A DNA stretch of 64,000 nt. It comes from Oxytricha trifallax (Eukaryota; Ciliophora; Spirotrichea; Sporadotrichida; Oxytrichidae). Position 1 is the stretch's first letter; every line of letters starts with the position of its first letter. Both the position numbers and the translations under genes were made by a program. Below, piece after piece: positions 32,237 to 44,261 of this stretch. The notes below the pieces were generated by a model. That model did not search any database and was not told the DNA's origin. It saw only the letters and a program-made list of their open reading frames with translations. The stretch covers positions 58,042 through 122,041 of the forward strand of contig ARYC01017979.1 of assembly GCA_000711775.1 (NCBI GenBank), written 5' to 3'.

Positions 32237-34030
32237 ATGCATATCTACAAATATGGAGAGTATTTCGATGAACCTCAGTTATTTTAAGAAATCAGTATTT
32301 ATTAAATTAAGAGAGACAGATCTTTTCTTTTTGGTTAATTAAGATAGACATTGAATTTAGATGAGAATTCATGCTAGATATTCTATCATCAGTAAATTCG
32401 AGGGATATATTGAGTACCCTCCCTTCATTGATCTGTTTTTCTCTGTTTTGACTTCGATTCGCTTTTGAAGTGTCAAAGAAGAGAGAGGAAGTAGCTAATT
32501 AGTCTCACTCTTGCACTGAGAAGTTGAAGATAAGCTAGTGGTGTTGAGCCTTATTAAGCTAGTCTGTCATTAATTCAAGAGTGACGTGCTATCATGTTTA
32601 ATTAAATGCATCTGCTTGAAAGACCTGATAGATTATCTAAAATTAAAAAGATTACTTCATGATTTATTAGAGGACTTCTCAATGTTATAATATATGTTAT
32701 TAGTATTATTTAATTATGATTGTTTTTTTTATTCATGTAAAATAAATTAAAGAAATGAACTTTATATTTGCTTTAAGATATGGATTTTTTTATTTATTGG
32801 GATTATTTCATATTTATATGGTTACTATATTTATCAATTTATAATTCTTTTCACTTTCGTATAGATCTGTTAGAACAAAAATTTATGCTCTTTCTCCAAG
32901 TTAGGATTGATAAATTATGGTTATTTCTCTGGAAATTTCTTAAGTAGGAAGTATATTTGAGAACTAACCCTGATAAGCTGATATATTACAACTTGGATGA
33001 ATGAGTAAAGAAGTCATTAAACAATAAAATAATTAATAGAAATATTATGAGTTATATATTTTTATATTTATTATATTTATCAATATATTTATAAAAATAA
33101 AACACCTCTTTTCAAGTCAAAAATAAATAAGAATAAAATTTTAGAAAAGAGAAAGATTCCTATTAATGATGAAATCACTTCCTTATTAATTAAGCTAAAC
33201 TCTGTTTTAATTGCAGATTTATGAATCTTTAAAAAGGAATGCTAGTAGCTATGAATTCTCTATACAGCTATGTCATTTATTGTGCTTGATACGGAGAGGA
33301 GACATTCAAATATTGAATGCAGTATATCTTATGTAGTTATAACAATCGTTTTATAAGCAAAATAAATATCAATTCAAGTAAATATAATTAAAGGTATTTA
33401 TGATTCAGATTTTCATATCAAATTGCTTGATTATTTCGATATCAATTAGTTCCAACTAATTTAAAGATAAACCCAAAACCATTATGGTATATCATTAAGA
33501 TCTTTAAGTTATTTGCCTATATATAAATTATTTTATTCATATAAAACATTAAATTAATTTAAGTCAAATAGCATTTAATTTACATTTATTCCTATGAAAT
33601 AATCTATGTAAAATTGATCATTTAATTTATATTTCTTTAATTAAAATTCTCAAATTAATATGATAAAAAATCAAAAATTAATATTAATGAGGTGACTAGC
33701 GAGCAATTAATAAGTAATGTTAGATGATTATTTATTAAATAAAAGATTCAATTTAAATTATTACATTATTTTAGGAAATTACACAGTTTTTAGCACTTTA
33801 TAAGCACTAATAAATTCCAAAGGTTCTAGATAGGTGAAGTAATTTTAATTCAACTTAATGATTTTGATTCACACATTATCCCGTTTAACACCTCATCAAA
33901 ATGATCATTTTATTGTATTCAAGTACATTAGCTATAATTCATGTTAAAGATTATACATTTCTAATTTAACAAGAAGGAATTAATCCGTAAAATATTCATC
34001 CTCAAGTAATAATGTAAAAAACTAATTTTT
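32237..34030 (+). CDS. Cluster of plus-strand coding islands, probably one split gene
   Basis: Three islands on the same strand. (1) 32237-32413: ATG then HIYKYGEYFDEPQLFQEISI and LFGQLRQTLNLDEN to TGA, with more protein-like sequence to about 32600. (2) 33217 to about 33440, directly after TTTTAATTGCAG, a good splice acceptor: IYESLKRNASSYEFSIQLCH and RRGDIQILNAVYLMQLQQ. (3) About 33780-34030, after ATTACACAG: MILIHTLSRLTPHQNDHFIV and NSCQRLYISNLTRRNQSVKY. No family recognised. AT-rich gaps between may be introns or eliminated sequences. Confidence 0.45.
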
Positions 34031-35206
34031 TAAAATTAAGCGATAAATATTATTGAATCTTACCAAATTTTAATCATAAAACATTATAACAATTATAGTT
34101 ATTTCTCATTTATATTTTCTAAAAGAAAATAACATCAAATATGAAAAAGGTTGGGTTCGAAACATATAATATTAATATGATAACTATGTATAGTTTCGAT
34201 GGTTTTTTATATGATATTGGCCAAGAAGTGATGGAATAATAATAATAACTTGTGTAATGGTATCTCATTTATGAATGGGGTAATTATTTGAAAGAACATT
34301 GACTCAATAATATGGTGTTTACTATTATTTTTGGATTTCACATTATCATCATTATCAAATTAAGTTTTATGTATATTTAAATGAATATTATATCAAAATA
34401 TGCAACTAAATAGATGTATTCTTAAGAGCTCATGAAAGATATTTATGTATTAAAATTAGAATGTTATAAGAAAACGAAAAATTTGATAAAACGCAATGGC
34501 AATTATATTTTTAACATACAAAAATAACATAGACATTAAGTATGCAAAGCATTTATATAATTCTGAATATTAAATACTAAATATACAATTAATGACAGGT
34601 CACAATTCTAGGAGTATAATGTTTAACAAATTTTAAAAGATCAATCTGTATTCATATTAAACTTAAAATTTTAAATGTCCTGGATTTTATAAATTACTAG
34701 AAATAAATATACTTGCTATTTCAAAACAATTCCAAGTTATTTACAATCGTATAATAATTAAAATGTTCCTTTTAGTTTTAGCTCTTATCCAATAATTTTT
34801 TTTATACAACTTTATCTTTTTAATTTGATAAAACAAAATAATTAATGAAATTGAAAAAGATTTTTATAAAAATGTACTTAAGAGTTATTATATATTTACA
34901 ACTCACCAATAATACGTAAATATTGAAACTTGGTTAAATATTAAATAAAAAAAATATAATGTTGGCCAAAACTATAAACCTCTTAATTTTTAAATATAAT
35001 ATTATTTTATTAATAAAAATAAATATTTGATTAATTAAAAACTTAAACTCATAAATTCAAGTTAAACTTTATAAGAAAATAATATATTTTAATTTTTAAA
35101 AAAATATAATTAATCTAAAAAGATTTTATATAAAAAAATTATAAATTAATTGAGAAAATTAATTATAGTTATAACCTCAAGAAGTGATGATAATATTTCT
35201 GACGAT
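34031..35206. other. AT-rich spacer left of TBE copy D
   Basis: No gene, repeat or motif stands out. Confidence 0.4.
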
Positions 35207-35367
35207 CAAAACCCCAAAACCCTTTCAGTAGTTTGATTGAGTTTTTTATAGATAAAAGTAGACTATTAGTGCATTCTTTATTAGGGTTTTAATAGGGTTT
35301 ATGTAGGGGTTTAATGTTTAAATGTAATGAATAGTAGTGTGTATTAGAGGGGTTTTATTTTTACTAT

Positions 35368-36837
35368 TCACTCAAATTATACCTTGGCATCATGTGCTAA
35401 TTTTCTCTATTTGATATCTCCTATCCAGTTGATCATTAAGTCTATTTTTGCTCTGCTCTGTGGTTTGGTCTTAAGATAATCTGCTCAGCCATATCTTTCA
35501 TTTTACCTTTTATCTTATTCTAGTCTAGATATTGTTGTATTCTCTGCTTTGAATCTTTCTCTCTCTTACAGCTATAGTAATCATTTCTTGGCATATCGCA
35601 TTCAGCAATAATTGCTGCTAGAGCCCATACATCCCACTTAATATCACCATCTCTCCAGTCCTCCCTTTCTGGAAAGTATCCAGGAGTACCATAAACGTTG
35701 CCAAGTCCTGAAGCTTCAACTCTTTATGATCGATTGAAATCAATTATTACTACTCTGAGAGGTGAAAAATCAAGCATTATATTCTCAGGCTTCAAGTCTC
35801 TATGAACATATCCTAAAGTGTGCAACTCTTCTATGCCTTTGCAAACATTTGTAAGAATAAGAGGAAGCTACTTTGGAATCCTTTAATCTTAAATGTAGTC
35901 TCTTAATATCAATTAATATAGAGGTAGGCGAAAAGCAACATGATCTTGAGCAAGCAGTATTGCATCGAGCTTAATTATAAATCTGCACTGTCTATCCCTT
36001 GCTTTAGTAAGAACTTAGTGCTCATTGACAAATTCTATTTGATACTTGTCATCGCATTTAAAGTAGTTGAATGGATAAATCTTGTAAGCGAACTGCTTGT
36101 CAGTTATGACTCTTTTCTCAAACTTCTCCTCAAGTATAAGATAACTTTCCTTACATTCTTTAAGGTCAATTACATTTAAAAAAAAAAAAAAAAAAAAAAA
36201 TATTGGAAGTTTAAGTGCATGCATCTTAAGAGTGATTTTTACTATCTCTGAGGCTGGGAGATTTCTTACTGCTTTAATAAGTTAATTTTCTTTCTTTACT
36301 CTTTGTTCCAAAGTTTCTAAAGGCTCTCTTGGCTATCTTTTTAAAGGAAGACCTCACCAGTCTCAGGATCTATTACTTCAAACTTCTTGCCATGATGGTT
36401 TTATAGATGAACTTTTAGATCCCTTGAATGGTTATATTGCTTATTGCAAAAAGAGCAAAAATATTTTACATCTATCTTATCATGCTTAAGATAGAGCTTT
36501 GGCTAGTTAGAATGCTACTCTAAGATATGACGCTTAAGAGCTGATTTATAAGAGAAGTTCTTCTCACACACTCTTCACATAAATGAATTGTTTTGATTTC
36601 TTTTTTCTCTTCCTCCTCTTCAACCATTTTTATTGGAACTTCGCATTGAATTTCTTAGCTCTGCATTTCTATTTAACAACTGAATTTTTATTCAAAGTCT
36701 GAGACCTAAGGTTAGAGAATTTCAGGTTCGTACTAGGTAAATGCATCACAAGTCTCAATTTTCTTTTGATTCATGAAGGAAAGTTTTTGCTGGCTAATGC
36801 CAAGTAATGCCGCTTTTCTTAGTAAGTTGCCGCTCAT
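35368..36837 (-). pseudogene. TBE 57-kDa zinc-finger/kinase gene of copy D, frameshifted
   Basis: ATG 36835-36837, TGA 35368-35370. One base is missing in the first zinc finger (CEEC then a frame change, about 36565). Finger 2 reads CSFCNKQYNHSRDLKVHL. An uninterrupted run of 23 A (36178-36200, poly-Phe on the coding strand) replaces the residues after ALKLPI; copies A and B have no such run. Kinase motifs remain, including HRDLKPEN-like and IIDFNRS sequence. Probably non-functional unless the indels are sequencing errors. Confidence 0.75.
36178..36200 (+). repeat. A23 homopolymer inside the copy D 57-kDa gene
   Basis: 23 consecutive A on the plus strand, coding strand T (Phe codons). Unique among the TBE copies here. 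Confidence 0.8.
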
Positions 36838-37259
36838 TTTATAAATACTATTAATAATTATATAAGCTGTTTAAATTCTACCTTTATATACAAGTAAGAG
36901 CACATTCTCAAAGATTTAGAGAAGATTAATGGGAACAGAGTGAGAGACATTAGTTTTATATTTCTAAAATTTTGAGATAAATTATATATTATTTCATCCA
37001 TTTTATAAATTAAAATGCACCTAAATGTGTTTTGGGGAGTTAGGTGGTGCTCCTAAATATGTTCTCGTAAATTTAGGAGGGGATGTTTTAAAATTTAATT
37101 TTTTTAATGCACCACCTAATACGGTTATGAACTTTAATTTTACCTCCTAATTAAGTTTTAAATAAATTAGGAGCACCACCTAATTAAATTAATTATTATT
37201 AGGAGCAATTTAATGGAGAAAGTTTGATTAAAATGGAAGTCAAACTTTGAAACTTGGAG
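36838..37259. promoter_or_regulatory. TBE copy D intergenic repeat array (left part)
   Basis: Copies of CACCTAAT/GTGCTCCTAA-like words at about 37015-37200, related to copy B's array. The nested element begins right after it. Confidence 0.5.
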
Positions 37260-37369
37260 AATTATCAAAATTGAAGAAAAATATGTAAATTGATTAAATT
37301 AATTAAGATGTCAGACTTAAATAAATAATTATACCTATGACTTTAAGTCCTATAAAGTAGGAAGTTGTT

Positions 37370-38846
37370 CTAAACTTTTTGAAATATATTTCAATATAAA
37401 CCTTTCACTTTTAGGTAGTATCTTGTCTTGACGAATCTTATCAATTATGTCTAATATATTTTTGCATGTTTTTTTAATTCGATAAAACTTTTTACCAACA
37501 AGAATTTAAATGAGTACAACTACTAAAGAAAATACGTCCTATCTACTGTCTCCATATTCAACCTCATCATTGTTTGTTTGATCTTAGTAAATTGTGACAG
37601 GCATAGAACCTGCATATAGGTTCACATTTTGAAAAGTCGAGTATTTATAATTTGTTAAGAAAACTTACTAATTGTCAGCATCCTTTACTTTTATTGATTT
37701 GACTGATAAGAATCGATGAATTATACCTACTGAATGAAGTTTGGATACGATGTCTATTACTATGATAAGAAGTTTTAAATTTAATTACTTGTCATTTTGC
37801 ATTAAGTACTACCCTAATGAACACTCCCAGTTTAGCCTTTTTACTGATATTGGTTAATTGTTATATGTAATTGCCAAAACCTAATCCTAGTTTTCTGCAG
37901 CTTCCATTTACTTTAAGTAAGACATAATCTTAAACTCCTACCAAAATTCTTGTACTAAGTTAAAATTCTAATTTAGGCCTTAAAAGCTAAAGTCAGTTTA
38001 TTTGCCTAGTACTTAATTAAATCTTGCCTCATTCTAGAATAGTATTTACTACTATTCTGACAATTCTAGAATCATTTGTACCTCATGTTTAATGAAATGA
38101 TTTAAGTTTACTGAAAAACTTAATCTTGAGTCTTCATATTTTTTATCAATGATTTACTTTGGAGCAGACATAATTGTGTCTATATACTGAACACTAGAGT
38201 CTTCATTTTGTTATATTAGATTGTTCAATGAATCTTGAGATTAGTCATTTCGCTAAGAAACATCAAAGTTAGACTGATTTTCATTTAAAATGTTTTTGGG
38301 GTTAGGTCTATTTTGCATAATCTTCTCTATCTAGTTCATAATCTAAAATATTAGAAATTTTATGACTTACTATTAATGGGTAACCAGCCTAGGTAAGAAC
38401 ATTTTTATCATGGGCGCTCAAGTGAATTAAGAGTAGTTATTTAGACTTGTAGATCTTATTTAGCTTAATTCTGCTGCAAACCTAGCATTTATAGACCCCT
38501 CCCTTTTTAAGTTGGATAAATTTACCATCTTTTCGACTATGAGTTTTTAGTGTCTTTTTAACTAAACCCCTGTGTATACTTATTTGCATGAAAGACATTC
38601 ATAGAGATTTTTTGGCTTTTTAGATTTATTGTTTGCTCGAGCAGTCCTTCAAGCTTACCATCTAATGTAAAATTGTTAATATCTTGAATCTTGTTTGTTG
38701 ACAATTATCTAAGATTGATTTAGCTGCTCCTCAGTATTTTATGAGTGGCTGCTTTATATAGAATTATTGCTTTTATTTAAGGACTCATCACTTGAATCAA
38801 AATTTGAAGAAAGTGAAGAGGACGATTTCCTCATATTTAATAGAAT
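37370..38846 (-). pseudogene. Divergent zinc-finger/kinase gene of the nested element
   Basis: Reads from about 38844 (ATG) downward: a Ser/Gln-rich start (MRKSSSSLSSNFDSSDESL), then zinc fingers YECLSCKQVYTGVQLKRHQK and YKCQVCSRIKLNKIYKSKQL followed by LLLIHLSAH, in frames that shift at least twice (about 38640 and 38545). The kinase-like part is degenerate: HSVGIIHRFLSVKSI in place of HRDLKPEN, and DVFSLVVVLIQILVG for the DxWSLG helix. The catalytic Asp is missing. A broken gene, or a diverged pseudokinase if introns explain the shifts. Confidence 0.6.
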
Positions 38847-39367
38847 TTAATTTAAGTATTAGAAAATAGAGGTATTATATAATAACTTAAAACATTAAAT
38901 CAGGGGTCAGGGGAAAATTTTTTGTAAAATTTTATGCTCACAAAAAAAAAGTTTATTTTGCTGAAAGGTTCCACAAGAGAAATTGAAAGGTTGCTGAAAA
39001 GAAGTCATAATCCCATTCTATTATTGGTGAAAGGTTCCTTGAAAGAAGCTGAAATGATCCTGATAATTATGTAAGTTGACATAATTTTTATTTTGATTAT
39101 GTGATTATACATAAATTTATTTTCCTACTTTTTGACAGTCTTATTTATCAATATTACAATCAATAAGTTAATACCATAAGTATTAATGGAATTGAGGCTT
39201 TCGCTACTTATATATAGTAATTTAAATTTAGGTAAACATACTTAAATTAAACCAATAGAATTTTAAATTTATGTTAATATACATAAATACTCCAATACAA
39301 TTTATACTTATTAAAACCTATTAATTAGTTAGTTAGCTTTAGTTTATACTTATTAAATAGCGTGAAC

Positions 39368-40134
39368 ATGAATTAAAATCGTGAGGGACCTTAGGCAAAT
39401 ATCACGAACATAAATTACAGAACGCTAGATGGGAGCCTTAACACTAAATCAGATTGGTACAATCACCTCAAATACTCACGTAAATTTTTATGTCTAACAA
39501 GTTTAGTTGGCTATCACCTTCCAAGCTTCAAGAAAACAAGCATGAGATTCATTAAAGACGTCTTGGCTTCAAGAAAAGAGCTATTAAAGTCAGCTGATGT
39601 CATTTATGTGAACGTACCTAATTATCCAGAACTGGGGGTCCTTAACATATTTAATTATGTCAAGGATGATGAAGTCGTCAATCGATATCTTGGTGTATAT
39701 GATGGTCCAAAGGACCTCCCTGATAAGCATTTTTTTTATGGGGTCTTGGGAACGCTAAAAAATGAATGGTTGACATAAATAGTTATGTCTTAGCAAACTC
39801 AAAGAAATTAAGCGACTGATGACTAACAGTTAGGGGAAACTATAGAGATAAGTTAGGAGTTCCTTAAAGAGATTTAATCCGTTCCACATTTTTCTAGTAA
39901 GTGTACATAAATTTTTTATGTTTTATAGAGCGCAAAGGAAAGGCACTGGCATTACTGAAACAAAAGTCATTGGGGAGAAAACAGCCCAAGAAACGTAAAA
40001 GGTACGAGATATCTGGTTTTGAAGAAGAATAAAAACAAGGGAACAATTTTTAGTAGACTTAATCGAATATGTCTTTTAGAGAAGAAAATGCAATCATGAA
40101 GAGCCCTCCTGGTAAAAGACTTTAATTGTACTGA
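39368..40134 (+). CDS. 22-kDa-like gene of the nested element, intact with two introns
   Basis: ATG 39368, TGA 40132-40134. Removing introns of 27 nt (39480-39506, GTAAATT..GTTTAG) and 32 nt (39897-39928, GTAAGTG..TTATAG) leaves 708 nt, 235 aa, one open frame. Both introns sit at the positions found in TBE 22-kDa genes. Aligned blocks: GYHLPSFKKTSMRFIKDVLA with TBE VGLFLPTMEGTKISFLRAIL; VPNYPELGVLNIFNYVKDDE with IPNYPEISVTNLYDDAMNHP; PDKHFFYGVLGTLKNEW. The C-terminus has a basic, NLS-like KQPKKRKR. Function unknown. Confidence 0.85.
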
Positions 40135-40289
40135 ATTAATTGAGACTTAATTAAATTAATAATTTAAGTTAGTGTATATTAAATAACATTAAACTCAGAT
40201 AAGCATTTTAAGTTAATCAAAACAAAATTTTTCACTGTTAACACAATCTTTTATGTTAATTTTCAATATTGAATCTTGAACTATCTAGA

Positions 40290-41206
40290 ATTGTTTTTTG
40301 TTTGACAATTTGAATTAAAGATTAATTAAGTCTTTCTTATATTTTTGTTTAACTCTTGAAAAGATGTTTTCTATACAGTTGAATTTTGAAGAGTATGCTG
40401 CATTAAATAATAGAGTCCATCCATTTTGTTCCACATACTGTTTTATTATTTTAGAGTGGTGAGCCCTGAGATTGTCAAGGAATATAGTAAGGTTTAAATT
40501 TTTATATCTAATTTCTAGATCTTGAAGTACTTAAAGCAAATCATCAGTTTTTATTGACTTTGGTTTTATTCTTAAACATTCCAGTCCATACTTTGAACTA
40601 ATTACAACAGCAGCTGCCAAAGTATCTAAATTCACTCCCCCTTTTAATAAAACTTGATTCCTATATTTATGAGCCCAAGATTTGTAAGTAATTGAATGAG
40701 GTTTAAAAATTGTCTCATCTAAGTACACAATATTTTCCCCATTTTCTATTATTTTATTCAATTGTGTATAAACTCTTAATAAATCTATTTTTATTTACTA
40801 CTTTTTTAGTTCAGTAAGATTGTAGTCTGTTTTTGTCACTTTGTATTTGATTCCATTTTATTTGAATAATGAGTACAAACTGGATGTAGAAATTTTAACC
40901 TCTGGAAACTATCTATGAAAAAGCTAAGCTCTTTATGGTATCGATAAAAGCATCTACTCTTAAAGAGTTTATTGTGAAAGAATGTAATTAAGATGTTCTT
41001 AAGTCAATTAAATCTATTTATTTTCTAGTTTTTGGCCTTACATAAAACCATTTTTTAGATTTTTCAGGGCTTTTTATACTTATTTTTCTGAAATATGTAA
41101 AATTTAAGATATTTCTTTTATGGTGGCATACACTTTGTATGATTAGTTTATTATTTTTGTCAAAATCTTAGAATTCAAATAAGCTTATAATAACTTGCTT
41201 ATAGTT
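40290..41206 (-). pseudogene. DDE transposase of the nested element, one frameshift
   Basis: From ATG about 41204-41206 (MNYKQVIISLFEFQ) to about 40300. One frame change lies at a T-run near 40920, between KSLAF and HRQFPEVKIS. The downstream frame is long and clear: Asp in IVYLDETIFKPHS, Asp in LTIFLDNLRAHHSK, Glu in NCIENIFSRVKQKYK, the IS630/Tc1 DDE layout. It keeps HRQFPE(L/V)KIS shared with TBE transposases. The single shift in a homopolymer could be a sequencing error, in which case the gene is intact. Confidence 0.75.
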
Positions 41207-41426
41207 CATTTTTTAACCCATTATAAATATATTATCAAGTTAATTAATTTAATCAATTTACATATTTTCCTTCATTTTTGATAAATGTTCCTCCATCTTT
41301 ATCTATTTATCTGATTCAGGTTGACCTCCAAGTAGATCTTCCTATTTAGTAGTAAAATTTTAGTAAGTTCAGAATGGATATCCATAATTTTAAATTTCAT
41401 AAACATTTATAGAAACTGGAAGCAAG

Positions 41427-42220
41427 ATGGAATCTATGAATGATGCAATGAAGAGAATTTAATCTCAAGATTTAATAGGAAAATTCAGAAGTAAAGAAGA
41501 TCTTTACAGATACTTGGTATAGCAAGGTAAGTTTTCACTTATAACTAACTTATTAACCATAGTTGGATTGTTCTTGCCAACACAGGAGGGAACAAAAATA
41601 TCATTCTTAAAAGCATTGCTTAAGTGAAGAGAAAAAAGCTTTTAAGTTTAATGAAATCAGAATGATCGAGATACCTAACTACCCTGAAATTTCAGTAACA
41701 AACCTCTATGATGATGCTATGAGTGATACAGATGTTGCTCTCTACCTTCCATCAAAGCTGCAACTCTCTAATAAGTTGCCAGAGAGAAACTTCTTCTTTG
41801 GCGTCCTTGGAACTTTGAAACCTGAGTACTTAAATGAAGTTATTTAAGAAGCTCACAAGAAACGCAATAGCATCTCTGTGAAGAAAAAGAGAAGCAGGGA
41901 ATTAAAATCAGCGAAACCTGGCTCTTGGAAATAAAGAAGCATCCATTCATCTCTAGTAAGCTTAGTCTTCTAACTTTAAAAAAAAAAAACCTGGCACTGC
42001 TATTTACTTGATGAAAGATCACAGCAAATTAAACAGAGAGAGAAAATAACTGGTAAAGCATGAATTGAGTAAGAGGCTCTTCAAAGGCTTATAAAAGCCA
42101 GAAGAGATGAACATAGATGCAGGAGCTGGCACTAAGAGAAGAAACATGGGCCCAAGCAAGCCTTAAGAGGAAGAAAAGAAACAAAAGCCAATTCCCTTTA
42201 CAGGAAAATTTAATATGTGA
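41427..42220 (+). pseudogene. TBE 22-kDa pseudogene (copy D)
   Basis: ATG 41427; TGA 42218-42220. First intron 36 nt (about 41526-41561). One extra base (about 41622) puts TGA in frame; one base is missing about 41878; and the second intron's acceptor AG is replaced by an A-run (about 41978-41990), so it could not be spliced normally. Otherwise very close to copy B. Confidence 0.8.
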
Positions 42221-42226
42221 ACTTAT

Positions 42227-43276
42227 TCATTCGTTTAAATCTAAAACTTATTTATAAACACAAAATCTCCCTTCTCTTGCACGTACTTTAGCTTTATCAT
42301 CGCTGACTCTCTTAGCAGCACTCTTAATAAAATCTACTGTATCTATCTTTAAGTCCTGCATCAAGTGATAGAGTAGCAATTTCTTATAATGACCTTTCAA
42401 TAACCCCCAATATAATTCAATACCATTGAACTGAGGACTGTAGGGAACATTAAATACAGGTGTTATGTTTAGCCTTTCATATTCCTTCCTTGTGTCTTTA
42501 GCTTTATGGACAGATAAGTTATCTACAAACAGAATAATCTCTTAGTCGGCGTACTTATCTCTGAGTTATTATAAGAACTTTATGTATTATTCAGTCTTTA
42601 TAGAACGAGGGTGAATAACATAAGTCTCGAGGCCACTATCTTCACTTATTCCACCAAGAATAGCATGAGTTTACACCTTAACCTTTTAGTCATAAACTTC
42701 TATATTACTATACCTCTTGTACCAAGACCTTGATATAAAGGTATTGAATGTAAATACTGCCTCATCAGCGTGTATGAACTTTATATTATGCTCTTAAGAC
42801 CTCTGCATTTAATCGAATATATAATTTAAATTAGTCTTATAAAATGGAACATTAAAGTCAATCACTCTCTTAATGCGATTGACTGTCTTGTAAGATATTC
42901 CGTTATTTTTATATATGTTAGCTATCGATTAAGCAGATATGTGAAGCTCAGGAAATTGGCGATGAAACATCACAACCCTCTAGGCTAGAGAGAAATGAGC
43001 CCAGTATTTAAGAGTCTTATCATTAATAAGATAGTCAATATGATGCTGCTAAAATTTTCGAGGTCTTTTAGGCTTAGAATTAAGCTGCTATCTCTTTAAA
43101 TTCAATGCTAATAGACAGTGAGACCTCACAGTTGCAGGAGATTTATGAAGGAGCGTTGCTATAGACGTATAATTCAGAACAGGCTTGAGTTATTCACTAT
43201 ATTAATCACATCCATAACGCAGCTTAAACAATAAATCTATATACTAACTGTCATAAACTGACCCCAAACCTCGCAT
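42227..43276 (-). CDS. TBE 42-kDa transposase (copy D), open
   Basis: 350 codons from ATG 43274-43276 to TGA 42227-42229 with no internal TGA: 349 aa. Starts MRGLGSVYDSQYIDLLFKLR. DDE residues present: KFIHADEAVFTF, IILFVDNLSVHK, GIELYW. Slightly shorter than copy A's protein. The only intact gene of copy D proper, so this copy might still supply transposase although its other genes are broken. Confidence 0.88.
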
Positions 43277-43440
43277 ATACTCACTTAAAAAACTAATATT
43301 TAAACATTAAACCCCTACATAAACCCTATTAAAACCCTAATAAAGAATGCACGAATAGTCTACTTTTATCAATCAAAAGCTCAATCAAACTACTGAAAGT
43401 GTTTTGGGGTTTTGAATGAACCTTTGAAAAACAATATAAA

Positions 43441-43587
43441 ATGGAATTAATTATAGTCCTAATTTTGCCAGTAATGATCTTTGCTTTATCTTCAATAAAA
43501 ATTGAACGAGAAAAATATCATCGTGGTATCTCTTATGCATATTTATTGCAAGCTTATTTTTCATGTGATCCTTTTAAATTTTTCTGA
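43441..43587 (+). CDS. Short ORF with a signal-peptide-like start
   Basis: 49 codons: MELIIVLILPVMIFALSS, then a charged segment and YLLQAYFSCDPFKFF, to TGA 43585-43587. The first 18 residues look like a signal peptide or membrane anchor. It lies 26 bp from the TBE end; could be a first exon. Low certainty. Confidence 0.3.
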   Translation: MELIIVLILPVMIFALSSIKIEREKYHRGISYAYLLQAYFSCDPFKFF

Positions 43588-43696
43588 TTCATTCTGTCAC
43601 TTCTTGAAAATTCGCAAATCGTTTTTAACGCACTGAAAAAGTACATTTAGTAAAAAACCTTGAGCAAAAAACTCTTCATATTTTTTGCTCAGTAAA

Positions 43697-44115
43697 TTTT
43701 GGAGGGGGAAGTCTCTTGCCCCCCTCGGAAGTTTCCTGCCCCAACATTAAATTTTTAATTGTTTGATAATAACAATATTAAAAATATTAAAACATATAAA
43801 TTTTAATTTCAATTCAATTTACAATTTACAATTTACCAAACAACTTTTGTTGATATATAATTTTCAAAGTAGATTATTAATATGTATCAAATTATAAATT
43901 AAAAAAACAATGCAAAAATTATATTTTTATTAATAATTTATATAATTATCATTAAAATTTGAATTCATTATCAAAGTAGAAATGATCTTTTATAATATAT
44001 TATAAATAACTAAATCATTATTGATGTTAAAGATTTTGAGAAATTTATAAATATTATATATTTTTATCTATGGGGCAGATAACTACCTTTTGGGGCAGGG
44101 ACTTCAATCCCAAAA
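43697..44115. mobile_element. MITE-like element, family 'GGGAAGTTTCCTG', copy 2
   Basis: 419 bp. Left end TTTTGGAGGGGGAAGTCTCT.. then a second GGAAGTTTCCTGCCCC; right end mirrors it with GGGGCAGATAACTACC and GGGGCAGGGACTTCAATCCC then AAAA. The double motif at each end matches copy 1 at 12048-12558. AT-rich, non-coding interior. Confidence 0.7.
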
Positions 44116-44261
44116 TAAGTCTTGTTTTAAGTGAATTTAAAAAAACATATAAAGAAAAGTCTTATAAGATAAATTAAATTAAAATAATAATAGATTTGTT
44201 GCAGTTTACATTTTGGAAAACAATTCAATATGACTAAAATTATATATAAACTGTACTTTAC

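Larger units (their letters stand above)
37263..41283. mobile_element. Nested TBE relative without telomeric ends (4021 bp)
   Basis: TIRs of about 44 bp beginning TATCAAAATTGAAGAAAAAT on the left and TATCAAAAATGAAGGAAAAT on the right (read inward), with two mismatches seen. Flanked by AAT on both sides (37260-37262, 41284-41286), the TBE-type ANT target. Inside are the same three genes in the same order and strands as TBE: zinc-finger/kinase (-), 22-kDa-like (+), DDE transposase (-). The ends lack C4A4 repeats. Proteins are strongly diverged from TBE. I treat it as a separate, older family. Confidence 0.88.
35207..43414. mobile_element. TBE: TBE transposon copy D (8.2 kb including a nested 4.0-kb element)
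   Basis: Telomeric TIRs of the copy B subfamily at 35207 and ending 43414. Flanks are GAT (left) and AAT (right), so no exact target duplication. Same gene order as copy A. Between the 57-kDa and 22-kDa genes a 4021-bp element with its own TIRs is inserted (37263-41283). Without it, copy D would be about 4.18 kb. Confidence 0.93.
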
